From: Rhynchonema sp. JSB1_4
Lineage: Eukaryota > Nematoda > Chromadorea > Monhysterida > Xyalidae
Length of the DNA stretch: 64,000 nucleotides
Reading direction: 5' to 3'
NCBI GenBank assembly: GCA_030248065.1
Contig: JASAMV010003500.1
Location: 1 to 64,000, forward strand
The notes below the pieces were generated by a model. That model made no database searches. It was not told the DNA's origin and was given only the letters and a program-made list of their open reading frames with translations. Below, in pieces: positions 10,536 through 21,799 of this stretch (position 1 is its first letter; each line of letters begins with the position of its first letter). The position numbers were made by a program, and so were the translations under genes.

Positions 10536-11950
10536 TTTCCTCGATGAAATCTTGACAAATAGACCTCACCAATGCACCTGAACTTGCGATCTGAAACCGC
10601 GACGTAGTTTTTAACAAAAAAGTTGTTCGAAACTACAGAAAATCGGACACATATAATCTCAAGTGATTCTTTGATACTGTACGTATCGTGTAACACAAGA
10701 AGACAAGCCAGTTTAAAAACGCTGCTTTTGATACAGCGTCTACAAAGTGTCCCACTAATACCAGTTTATAGCGATTTAGCTTGAGATATGTACTACAGTA
10801 CATCGGTACGTTATACCTTCACACTGCTTATGCAACCACACAGCTGAGGTTTCCAGTGTTTGCATTTCAGGTATATTTCAAGTGTCAGGAGGTCCAACCC
10901 ATTTTCCCGCCCCATTCCTTGTATTGTGAATTTATAGCAAGAAATTTTGATGGAAAGTCGTTTTTTGTTTTGACATTTTCAATGGGAATACACGTGCCCA
11001 GAAAACATGCAGGTTACTGCGCATATATGTACATAGGTACTTGAAAGTATACATGTATAGACTAGGACATTTTTATGTAACGTGTCCATTTCATAAGTAC
11101 AGAAATGTTGCGGGTTAGTTTTTCAAATATAACGCCCTATTATCACAAGAAACGCCCAAAAAAGGGCGTGCGCTTGTAGGTATATTTATACTTCCTTATT
11201 GACCTATCGCACAACCCTAATCTCACATCACTGATTTGAGGGTTTCTTAATCCGTGTTGTTTGTAGAACCTTTGTCACACCACACCGCTATCACTAAAAC
11301 ACATAAAATGGGCCATAAACCGAACTTTGTTCGATTAAGCGCCACCCAGATACATAACGAGCACCGGTAAAGTGTTCCCGTGAACGTCATTTGGAAGCAA
11401 AGTTTCGCTGGTGTGCTGAATGATCATCTTGGGTGCAGTGCCCCGATGTCTTATCATAATATGGTTAACGTTAAGTGGTAGACCCGGAAACTAATGAAAA
11501 CCAAAATGTGTCGGAGAGAAAACACCAGTGATAAGTCGGTTACATGAGGGTGGCACTGCACCCCCACGCACAGTCAATCTGCTAAAACCAAACTTGGTGA
11601 CCGTTCAGTTCCGGTTAGTTCCTAACTCAAACGAGTTCCTACATACAGACAGAAACGTTAAAGTGCAACCGCTCATTTGTGGCATAAACATGCTGCAATA
11701 ATGACCAGAATGAAGATCGATGGGTGACATGGACTTGGCAGCCTGACAAGCAAGACGACCGAACCGAACCGAACTGGACCGATCGTCCAGTTTGCACTGC
11801 CCGACCGACGTCGTCGTCAGCAGACACCCGGTGACTGGCGGCGGGCGGCAATGTCGCTTTGAAATCAGCATTTTTCGAATTTTGTGTTCACACTTCTGCT
11901 TATGAAACACAAAGTGCTAATTTTGACGTATACGGTTTGTCGTTTGCGTG
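10536..11950. other. Divergent intergenic region
   Basis: This separates the start codons of the minus-strand membrane gene and the plus-strand M13 peptidase, so it should hold both promoters. No exon with family similarity was found. A minus-strand open frame at 11605-11910 has no recognisable domain and a Ser/Cys/Arg-rich, non-coding look. Confidence 0.5.
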
Positions 11951-14900
11951 ATGATTGCTCAATTATCGAGATTTATTAAAACGTGTGTGATACTGGGTCA
12001 TGTGCTGGGCTGCGGTAAGTGCACATGGAATGCGGCTTAGCGAGCAGAGCTCTGTGGGATGAGCTGGTACACATATACATACTACATATGTCATACGAAA
12101 CTTGCAGCCCATCCATTGGCGGTTCGAGCCTCGCCCTGGCAGGACGCAGCTGACCAACTGTATGCATCACTTGATGAGACAATAGCACCATGTGATGATT
12201 TTTACAGGTCAAGCACCTTTTGCGCCCACGGTTGTATTGAAGCACACGGCAATCTTTAACTGTTGCGTATTTCCAGATTTGCATGCGGCGGTTTTATTCA
12301 CAAGAATCCTCTCCAACCTGGTGACCAGCTACTATCGCCGATTGTGCTCGCACAGCGACGAGTGCTGCGCGCGATTATTGAACGAATCAATTGGATATCG
12401 GTATACTATGAAAAAATACAACAAAAGATAATAATTTCTGACATGGCGCAAATTGTGAAATAAGATTATGCTTTTTGTTTAGCCCCTCGACACCACAACG
12501 AGCAAGTTCACAGTCACAACCAGTCGTGCGATGCGACAGGCCCAGATCTACTACAAAACGTGCCTCGCAGATGGCGACAGACGTGGGGCACAGAGCAGAC
12601 AGGATGTCCGGAGTTTGTATGACTTGATCGAAAGGGACTATCAGGTCACAGTGTACTTTTAGCTTCAGTTATTTTTTGTTATTTATTCTATGCTACTTAT
12701 TGCTTTCTTCATTCTCCATTAAAACACAGCAGATAACAATTTTCCAGGGGTGGCCAATTCTCGACCAAGACTCGCCCCAACATCTGACCAAAGATCTGGG
12801 TTTTCTGCTGGGTCGTTTGCTGGGCACGTTGTCCAGAAGTTCACTCATCGAGCTGCAAGTCACACCGAATTACATGGACGAACCGAGTCATGTTCTGTTG
12901 ACGTTGATTCCAGAAATACAACACATTGGCAATCCGAATGATTTGAATGCCACAAAGGAGTCCATACAGAAAATGGTCGCCTTGTTCAAGCAGGTTACAC
13001 GTCTGTCACAAATAACATTTTTATTGATGTGGTCATGATGAGGGGTTGGCAGTGTCAATAAACTCAAAACCATAATTCTAAGTGCTTCAATAAGGTACAA
13101 TAAACTCAGGCAATCGTTGCCCGTAGTACCAAAAACGGTGATCGTACGATCCACCTGTGATCTGGTCTTGGCCACGCACGCGACATTTTCACCAGCGATA
13201 TTTTGGAGATTTATGTATTGTTGCGACCACTTTAGCCAGCTTTTTTACCAGGCTGATCGAAATTACTGGCATCATTAAATGTGAAATATTGATCTGTCAA
13301 AAAGTCACATGATTGAGGCAAGACCTATGGCCGATCACCGTGTTTGACATCGGTCTATCTTCCATATAGGTCATCCCGAGCACTGGTTCGAACCAGACCA
13401 TTGTTGACATGGACGCGAACACGATCGCACAAATGGACAAAATGGTCTACGAACAAAGTCAGAAGGCACTTTGGACATTCGACCCTTCAGGCCCATTTCC
13501 CTACCATCCCTTCAACCTGAGCACTGCCACCGCCAGATGGCCCAAAATCCATTGGCGTCAGTTCTTCAAAGGCTTGGCGCAGGACAATCTCAACGAAACG
13601 GCCATCACCGACAAAAGTGTGTTTTCGATCGCATATCCCGATTATATCGATTGGCTGAATCGGGCCATCACCGATGACTGGGCTCCGTTCCACAATGCCA
13701 GAGACATGCACAACTACCTCGTATGGACGTTGGTGCGCGCCCAGGCACGTCAACTCCCGACTTATACAAGGACCTACCACCCGGTCTCAGACAATGACCG
13801 ATACAGGAACTTGGTGGACTCATCGAGTCAGGAACTGAAGTGCGCCGAGCATCTGATGGACAACATGCCGTTTGTGGCTGCAAGGCTTTATGTGGACACA
13901 CTAGGTACACACACTTTGTGGATTTTGTGTCTTCATGGCTGTTCTGTCCGGTATCAAACTTAATCGGATCGATCCGAATGGAGTCTAAGGCTTTTTGGGG
14001 TTAATGGCTGCCACCGATTTCGATGAGTTGTTTCTGAGTTTTCGGAGACCATCATTCTGTGGTATACCAGTAGTAATGGTCGAAAAGTTCTTCTAGACTT
14101 GGAGAAATTACATTACCAAGGCAAGTCTGATGCAGTTACAATGCGATCAAGTTTCATGCTGCTTTTCATTCACTAAATTTATATCCATAAAGTCGCTCAT
14201 GGGCATAGTAACAGATACAGAACTATTGCAACCAAAAAAAACTTAGTTGCCTGTTAACAGACAGCACAACGCACGCAAACAAGACGATGACCCGGATGGT
14301 GCATGATATTGCAAGGGCATTCCGAAACGCGACCCTGGGATTGGAATGGATGAGTGAAAAGTCGAAAACGGCGGCGATGCTCAAAGCTACCGAAATGGTT
14401 GGCCACATGGTTGATCGCTTTCTTGTCAATACTGGTTTTCGGTACATTACATGAATTTCGGTGTAATTGAAGACTTGGTAACCTCAACTAGCCACGTGCA
14501 GGTTCACAACCTCGGTTATCCATCGTGGATTCTAGACGATGAAACATTAGATGCCAAACATATAGCACTGAATCTGACCCACTCCGATGATTACTACACG
14601 GCGACGACCAAAGTGCTCAGATTCAATATTTGGGCCAATCTTCAACAATTGAATGCTAAAGTAACGGATCGGAGCGATTTTGCTGATTCGCCTGCTTACG
14701 TCAATGCCTGGTACCAGGAAAGGTCAGTGTTCTGAAAGAGGAAAGTTATATGATTCGACATTTGGACGTCATCATAATGTCCAGGGATAATATCTGTCCC
14801 CAAATCGCTACCATAAATGAGCATGATGACAATAAGGGCTGAGATTTACTGACGTCACCCAATTTCTTTCGACCAATGTGAAAGCCGTTTATTAGCCGTC

Positions 14901-16160
14901 TGAGGAAAGTGTTTGCACTGGTCAATTGGTGGCATCTCGAAAAATTCATACGAGGTCACGTGACCAAAGTCGATCCGTTCTGATCACCAAACCGTTTCCA
15001 TTGCTGCAGATACAATTCACTGACGGTGCCCATATCGCTGTATCAACGTCCCTTCTTTGATGTCAACTACCCGGCAGCATTGCGATTCGGTCAACTCGGC
15101 TCGTTGATTGGTCACGAACTCACACATGGATTCGACTCAAGGGGCATTTATTGGGACAATGACGGGTCATATATCGAGGGTTGGTGATATGACGATGCCT
15201 TGTACGTGTGCACAAACAGAGATAGACGAATTCGTCTGTCCATTTGGTTCACGTCACCATCTGGTGCCTTCAGAATGACGATGATCTAGTGCACCGTCCG
15301 TTTTGCGAGAGCAGGTCGAAAATGTTCGACCACAAACCATATTTGTTGTCCGATTCCGATGCACTTTTTCCGGAATAGAGCCCTGGGGCTCTGACGGAAA
15401 ACTCAGGTGCTCCATTATATTTGTAAATTTTGCGGTGACCAATAAGTGACCCACTTATTTCAGACAGCTGGTTGGACAATTCGAGCTATGCCGGTTTCAT
15501 GCACATGCAGGACTGTATTGCGAACGAGTACAGTCGATTCTGTATAAAAGCGTCCATGTGTGTCGACGGAAATCGAACTGCTACTGAGAATCTGGCTGAC
15601 AACGGAGGTCTGTAAAACTTTTGACAGAGTTGTGTGAATATTTGCCTTTGACGATTATGTCACGTGATCGAGGGGCAACAAATTTGGAGTCAAATTTGCC
15701 AGACGCGTTCGCACTGACGAGCCCTGGCGCCTCGGTCTGTCCGCGAAAGCAGGGCGAAACAGACCAACACTACTGCACTCAGTACAATGACACCAAAAAG
15801 CAGCGACAGAATGGAACAAGCAACTACTCTTGCTATACAGAGCATATCAGACATGCAAGTGCATCCTGATTTTCAGGTTTGTCCATTGCCTACCGCGCTT
15901 ATCAGATGTCCAAACACGGTGGCGACGTGCACACACTTCCATACCCGATGTCCAAGTACAGCATGGATCAGATATTTTTCATTAGTTTCGCGCAACTTTG
16001 GTGCTCGGTTGAGTCCGAGAAGTATCTAAGCTGGCAGCTAGCTTCTGATGTGCATTCACCGGCCCGGTTTAGGGTCAGGGGAAGTGTACAGAACATGAAA
16101 CAGTTCGGTCAAACGTTTGGCTGTGCAAAAAAGCATGACCACGCTTGTCCGGTCTGGTGA
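11951..16160 (+). CDS. M13 family zinc metallopeptidase, neprilysin-like
   Basis: Eleven exons join in frame to about 728 codons, the normal neprilysin size: 11951-12014, 12108-12207, 12277-12400, 12483-12644, 12748-12993, 13370-13904, 14261-14397, 14502-14722, 15010-15179, 15464-15607 and 15877-16160 (TGA). The first ~21 residues (MIAQLSRFIKTCVILGHVLG) look like a signal peptide, so the enzyme is probably secreted. M13 N-terminal motifs: PCDDFYRFACGGF. Catalytic core: HELTH in LIGHELTHGFD (two zinc His and the catalytic Glu), then ENLADNGG with the third zinc ligand. The C-terminal block has FAQLWC, DVHSPARFRV and the terminal CPVW. M13 enzymes cleave small peptides outside the cell. All catalytic residues are present, so it should be active. 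Exon 7's donor is placed by homology. Confidence 0.92.
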
Positions 16161-16775
16161 TAGGATGATGTTGGATGTTTCATAGCCTTGTTCTTTACTA
16201 ATCTCTTTCATGTTCTTTTTGGACCGCCAATGCTTAGAACTGTGTTCTCTGATGATCGCAACTGCCTGTTTTGCAAAATTCCGTTTGCTATTTCGTCCAC
16301 TGATGTACGTATTGTATTTTTGTCCAGAAGCTACATAAAACAGCGTCATGAAATTATTTTGAAGATGCACTAATCGTTGGTGTGGATATGTGGTAAGTAT
16401 GCATACATAAAATGTGTGGGCGTGCTGAAACCATGTCTTGTCAGCAGTCAACTCCCACGTGCAATGTACATAACTCATTTCATCCGGCAGTTCTCATGAT
16501 TTTCAGGTAAGTTCTATCGACAGTATGTTTGTACAACGTCGTCTCGTCTGCACAGCACAGCACACCCAATAAAAAGAACCGACCAACGTATTTTTACATA
16601 CCCAGGTTTTGGATCAAAATTAATTTCACTGGGCATTTATTTGTGAAAGAACACAAAGCAAGTGCTAAGTGCAAGACACATCAGCAAGATGATGTTTGGG
16701 TACCTTTTTGTCTGCACAAGACACAACCAGCCAAATTAAACCGACCGTTGATACAGACACTGACAGTTATAGGCC

Positions 16776-16830
16776 GCTCTCTGACAAAAGCAAAAAGTTC
16801 ACAACACACTTTTTGCTTTTGTCAGAGAGC
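16776..16830. repeat. Perfect 23-bp inverted repeat (hairpin), 9-bp loop
   Basis: GCTCTCTGACAAAAGCAAAA plus AGT at 16776-16798 is followed by TCACAACAC and then the exact reverse complement at 16808-16830. Related pieces (GCAAAAAG and CTTTTTGC with CTCTCTGAC) continue in both orientations to about 17100, making a cluster of at least three overlapping palindromes. Confidence 0.9.
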
Positions 16831-17100
16831 AAAAAAGCAAAAAGCAAAAAGTTGTGCAGCGCGCACAAGCAGCAAACATTAGCGTGTTCCAGACCTGTGT
16901 AATTTTTGATTTTCGGGTTTGTGCAGCCTGGTTTTGGGCGTAAAAGTCATGATGACTTTTTTCTTTTTTTTCAAGTTTTTGCTTTTTGCTTTTGCTCTCT
17001 GACGAAAGCAAAAAGCAAAAAGTTAACTTTTTGCTTTTGCTCTCTGACAAAAGCAAAAAGCAAAAAGCGAAAAGTGTGTGGTAAACTTTTTGCTTTTGTC
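16831..17100. repeat. Clustered GCAAAAAG/CTTTTTGC inverted repeats
   Basis: Runs of AAAAGCAAAAAGC and its complement alternate with CTCTCTGAC(A/G)AAAGC. A second palindrome centres on AAAAAGTTAACTTTTT near 17020-17028. The adjacent open frames (Lys/Ser or Phe/Cys rich) come from the repeat and are not genes. Confidence 0.8.
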
Positions 17101-17343
17101 AAATGGTTGATCCACAACCGCGGTGTCCACTACTCGATAAGCGAAAAAACCAACTTTTGGCTGACGCCACAAACGAAGCATTGCAGGATACAGGTTGGGT
17201 ACGCGTCCGGGATGTTTGAATACGTTTCAGTCGGCGCACAGGTTTGGTTCAAAACAGCCAACAAGAGTTTCGTGCTGGCATTCGAGATGCCACCCAAACT
17301 TCAGGTCGATCTGGTCTCTGCCACGTCCAACGCACCGGGATGA
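17101..17343 (+). CDS. Possible orphan exon, unknown family
   Basis: An open frame ending TGA at 17341-17343 has composition unlike the surrounding repeats: mixed hydrophobic and charged residues, with segments such as GVHYSISEKTNFWLT, VGAQVWFKTANKSF and AFEMPPKLQVDLVSA that look like beta strands. I found no start codon or acceptor that clearly belongs to it, and I do not recognise the family. It lies alone between the M13 and cystatin genes and could be a terminal exon or a gene remnant. Confidence 0.25.
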   Translation, partial: KWLIHNRGVHYSISEKTNFWLTPQTKHCRIQVGYASGMFEYVSVGAQVWFKTANKSFVLAFEMPPKLQVDLVSATSNAPG

Positions 17344-18067
17344 CGATCTCGTATTGCAACGAGACGACATCGAGTCGGTACTTTGTGCTACCAATCAGCG
17401 ATATGCTTCTACCATGACTTTTGTTTTCCCGATAGATTGTTGATTTTCCGTTTTGTGTCCGGGTGATAAATTTTCCCCTTCGCAAATCAGGCAACGCCAC
17501 TTTCCAAATAATAAACTTGTGCTTCAATCATCTTGCTTGGTCAGGGAGTATTTTGTTTTGCGGTTTTAAGTTTGAACATTGCTATACATTTTTGCTTTGT
17601 GTCCTTGACCTAATAAATTGCATGGCAGCTCAATTGACAGTCAATCACAAGATGGCATTTTGCTGCCGTGTATGCGAAGCGCTATTTGTCCAGTAGTCAT
17701 TCGACAGATTGCGCAGCTGTCGAAATGGACATGTCCTTTATTTGCATTATGTCATGGTGAAATTACAATATTGCAAAAGTGACCAAATAATAGCAAGCAC
17801 CACGGAGGAGAAGCCGTGAAATCGAAACTTTTGATAGAGAGTATCGAGTATCAAATCAAACATTGGGATTTGACTGGAATGGATTTTTAGCGTAATGGCA
17901 TTGCACGGTGGCATATCAGCAAAGTGACATATTATGTAAATTGAAAATTACGATTTCGATTATAAAACTGCTATAAATTCAAAACGAACAACCTTACCGT
18001 AAGATAATAATCAACGTGAATTACACAATCACCAAAAGTTTAAAAAAACATACGAATTAAGCATAAA
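17344..18067. other. Intergenic, nothing recognised
   Basis: AT-rich sequence downstream of the converging M13 and cystatin genes. No exon, repeat or RNA gene was recognised. Confidence 0.4.
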
Positions 18068-19413
18068 TTACTGAAAGTACCCAATCGGATCTTCGGCTGT
18101 TTTTGACTCCTGATATGCACTCAGGTCAAGCTCGCCATTCAACTGACGCCACACTCGCAGATGCACGTGTTCACCGGTGGATTCGTCAACCAGAACCTGA
18201 ATCATCAATGTGAATCACGGTAATGGTTCATGACTGTTCGAGCTGTAAACAAGAACACATGCAACGTGGCATTACTTCCTGCTGTCGTAATTTGTTATCA
18301 TATAGTAAATTTCTAATTTCGTTGCCTCATGCATTCTTACAGACGCAGGGAAACTCCGATTCGAAGTCGAAGCAGGCAACAAGCTCAACACACAGTCAAC
18401 AAGCCACGCAGCTGGCTCGTGTGCGTTTCGAATGTTTCAGTCACACAAGCTGTGTGTGTCAGTTACGTGGCTTGTTCGCTGTGTGTTGAGCTTGTTGCCT
18501 GCTTTGACTTCGAACGGGAGTTTCCCTGCGTCTGTAACAATGCATGAGGCAACGAAATTAGAAATTTACTATACCCATTCGCAACACTGTGTGCATGACC
18601 CAAAACGTGGCAGGTTCGACGTTCGAGTTTCAGAACTTATATTGAAACTGAGTCACAAGCTTAAAAAACTTGAAACTCACTTTGATGAAAAAGTTGGTGC
18701 CGGCGACGACCTGGGTCGAAACGGACACCGGCTTGAACACAGAGTATTGTTTGTTGGTCTTCGCCTCCAGAACGGGCTTCATCTGAAAACGAAAGCAAGA
18801 ACATGAGCTGTGAGTTTGTAAGTTGCGACTGGGTTTTGGGTCTTAACTGGGTAGAATCTTGTTGTTTTGAGCTAATAATCGGTTAATCTGTGCGCCAATT
18901 GAAATGTAGTCAAAAGTATACCACGAAACCCAACTGGAGTCCTGCGGTCATCGGTGAACTGCCATCATTCAATTTTCATTCCTAACTGAATATGAGCTCT
19001 TGAATTCTTCAGGCAGTCCATATTTGAGCTCGCCCTCAACGGTATAGTTTGTGCTTCGACTCAGACCTATCAGGCTAAGTCTTTTATGGTAGAAAGCCCG
19101 AGTGGATGCCCTAACCCAAGTCTGAGGGCGAGCTAGACCAGCACCCCATCAACGACACAAAACACCGCGTAATAAATTCAGAATAAAGTTTATTTGACCT
19201 TCCCCAGCCACCGACCTTCTGCGTGATCTCAATGGTGGCCTCATCGGGCTCACGTGCATCACTGGCGCCTCCAACCAACGGCATTTTCTGATCGTCCGAG
19301 TTTGTTTGTTGAGTTTGTGCCGGTGACGATTTGAGATAGAAGACACCAACGACGCAGACAACAAGGAGAAGAACAACGATAGCAGTGGAGTTGAATTGAG
19401 TTGGCTGACTCAT
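18068..19413 (-). CDS. Stefin-type cystatin with N-terminal membrane anchor
   Basis: Minus-strand exons 19413-19216, 18782-18681 and 18196-18068 (TAA) join in phase 0 to 142 aa. Cystatins are tight inhibitors of papain-like cysteine proteases. The inhibitory wedge is visible: the Gly-Gly of [10 protein letters not shown], the QVVAG loop (QxVxG) followed by TNFFIK, and a C-terminal segment with HVHLRVW and PIGYF. Type 1 cystatins (stefins) normally start at the MPLVGG-like Met and are cytosolic without a signal. Here 43 extra residues precede it, including a strongly hydrophobic stretch at ~12-27 ([16 protein letters not shown]), then a short polar linker. The hydrophobic stretch is not followed by an obvious signal-peptidase site, so a type II signal-anchor placing the inhibitor outside the cell or in the endolysosomal lumen is likely. 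Intron 2 contains a TA-flanked MITE. Confidence 0.88.
18301..18573. mobile_element. TA-flanked foldback MITE in cystatin intron 2
   Basis: Two arms of about 110 bp are imperfect reverse complements: the left begins TATAGTAAATTTCTAATTTC and the right ends with GAAATTTACTATA. Both edges carry TA, the target of Tc1/mariner-type elements. A loop of about 40-50 bases separates the arms. It has no coding capacity. Confidence 0.8.
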
Positions 19414-19884
19414 GCGGCTGGCTGATAAAAAATACAGGGCAACGTTTATTGGTGCACGTATCGGGTTTTATGACAGTTTATGACTGTATTTTTTTGATAA
19501 GCTCAGACCCACATATCTAGACGTTGCTGACTGGTTGGAAATTACAGAACAATGGGTACCGACGGATAAAATTGTGCGTACTTGTACCCGAAAAGTACAA
19601 AAAGCCAACACGACGTTTTGTTTGCGCAGATGTTTACTCAATGTATTGCGGGGTGCGCACACAAGCTGGTGCTCTCAGTTCTTACCTACATTTCGAAATT
19701 CAGCGCTGAATGTGGAACATTATAGGGGTTCACGGCTCTGGCGTTTCCTTTGAGGCGACTGACGGTGGTAGTCACTCTGTTGAATTTAGCCGATCAAACC
19801 ATAATGCTCTGTGGTGACCAGTAAGCACACGACAAGACAGTGAACCTATTGGTCGTCATATGTGAGTCTGACGGTAAACCAGCC

Positions 19885-20395
19885 CAGGGTTGGGCAAAAA
19901 AAAACGACGGCGTTTTTTCTTAAAAAAACGACGTTTTTTTAAAAAAAAACGCCTGGGTCGTTTTTCGTTTTTTTTAAATCCTGAATTTCCTTGATTTTCC
20001 CTGATTTTTCAGGGAAAGTACCCTGATTATCAAGGAAAATCAATTTTTTGTCCCATTTTTTTCAAAAAATTTTCGACCAATTTTTACTTTGTCGAGATAC
20101 GTCGATATACGGAGTTTGACTTTCAGTGATGACCCCGGCCAAAGTTGGTCCCATGATGCGGGTCTGATATGGGATCTTAGCAACTCGCTAGAAAAGGTTT
20201 GAAACCCGTTTATTTTGCCTCAGAACACATAGAATTACTTCATTTAACCACGTTTTCTTCCCAACATGAGCGTTATCCAATTTTTTTGGGGGCATATTTT
20301 GGTCATCTGGGCGTTTTAAAAAAAACGTTTTAAAACAAAAACGTTTTTTTAAAAAAAACGATTTTTTGGAAAAAAACGTTTTTTGCCCAACCCTG
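19885..20395. mobile_element. hAT-like nonautonomous element, 511 bp, TSD AACCAGCC
   Basis: The termini are CAGGGTTGGGCAAAAAA and TTTTTTGCCCAACCCTG, flanked by an exact 8-bp duplication AACCAGCC at 19877-19884 and 20396-20403. The ends contain repeated AACGTTTTTT/AAAAAACG motifs, and the interior has no transposase. A CAGGG start and an 8-bp TSD point to hAT. The larger element at 20748 shares the CAGGGTTGGGC terminus. Confidence 0.85.
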
Positions 20396-20970
20396 AACCA
20401 GCCACGGAGTCTGCAACTCATACCCACCAGTTTAGATATGAACAGACGGAGACGACCAGTAACAAACGCCCACAAACAAGCAACAACGAAGAGTTACATC
20501 GATGTCGCAGTAAATAAAGGAATTGACCGGCAAACATTCATCTGAACAGAATCCAAAATAAGTGTCACGCAAAAAATGATGATGATAAAAATATTGAAAC
20601 TGCATCACTTGGTTCTGCTTCAAGGCTCCACCGGGACCGAACCGGATCACGTGTAGTCCTTTATCACTTTGGTCGGTATCAAACTTGCTGATCGGATGTG
20701 ATCGGAACGGATCTGACTAGGAAGTCACTACATCACGTCAATGTGATCAGGGTTGGGCCAAAATTTTTTTTTAAGAGCCTGGCCACGGTTTAAATGTCTG
20801 GTTATGTCACAAAGACAACAGCAACGAGACAACATATTTTTGCCAAAACTAGCACGTTTTGGAAACAACATGCCACACTAATCTTTTTTTCGGCAATCCC
20901 AGCGGCTATTTGTTTATTTTGAGCATTAGAATTGAACTCAGCGCATGCAAAAACCCCTCAGCACATGTAA

Positions 20971-21239
20971 CAATGTCCAGCAACCTAGCCAAACTACGAA
21001 AGCGCGCACGCTTTTATACACCGGGGGCGCGCCTGCATGCGTTCCGCCCACCGTCAGCAGCGTATAGACCCGGTGCGTGAAGCATTCAGTGAACGTGTTG
21101 GTTAGCAGATGGATGGAATTGGACAGAAAATTGAAGGATCGACTGGATCAGGTCACTGTCAGGGACAATTGCACCCTGCACCAGATGACATTGGAACAGC
21201 TCGCACCCGAGGGACCCGTCATTAAGTATCCCTTGTGAA
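20971..21239 (+). CDS. Possible small gene fragment inside the large hAT element
   Basis: An ATG frame at 20971-21080 (MSSNLAKLRKRARF...) and a second frame after an AG at about 21100, ending TGA at 21239 (WMELDRKLKDRLDQV, then TLEQLAPEG, ending IKYPL), both look coding. They would need an intron of only about 31 bases to be joined, which is doubtful. I do not recognise the family. It may be a captured or decayed fragment. Confidence 0.3.
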
Positions 21240-21799
21240 GATGCCGTTGTCTTTGACATGTACATAAAGATCGTATTGGGCTAAGCTGCTCAAAAACTTG
21301 TCTATTTTCGCTGATTTCGCCGACGTTTGAAATTGTCACATATTTCGGTCAATTCGTCTTTAAATTCCCTCCCCGGGCCACTGGAACTGTTTTCGCGCCG
21401 AGTTTATTTTGAGTATACATATGTAGATATTTGTAGCCGGCAATATCCAGTTCGGCTTAGGCACACACCGAAACACCAACAATATTCAGGCTTTTTAGAC
21501 GTGATCACTCAATCAAACAAAATTGATGTTGCAAAAAGAATGTTGCGAGCGTCAAGAAATGCATAAATGCAGAAAAAGTTCAAAGTTTCAGGCAATAGTC
21601 ACAAAATACAGTAGTCAGTTGATACAAAAACATGTCTGTTTACAACAGTCACCAATAAATACACACTGTTTGAATGCGCATTTTCAAATGCAATTTCGAC
21701 CAATAATTTAGGGTAAAAAAACAAAGTTTGCTCAGATGCAAACAAAGACTGAAATATTTTTGATTTCAAACTTTTGTTCTGCTCGATCACTGAAGTTGG

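Noticed and set aside
16799..17056. Ser/Lys-rich frames around 16.8-17.1 kb on both strands
   Set aside because: They are translations of the GCAAAAAG palindrome cluster and have no independent coding signal.
20971..21239. Identification of the plus-strand frames as an ENY2-like mRNA-export factor
   Set aside because: A weak resemblance (W, VTV and LAPEGP-type words) does not survive alignment by eye over the full domain, and the intron needed would be only about 31 bases.
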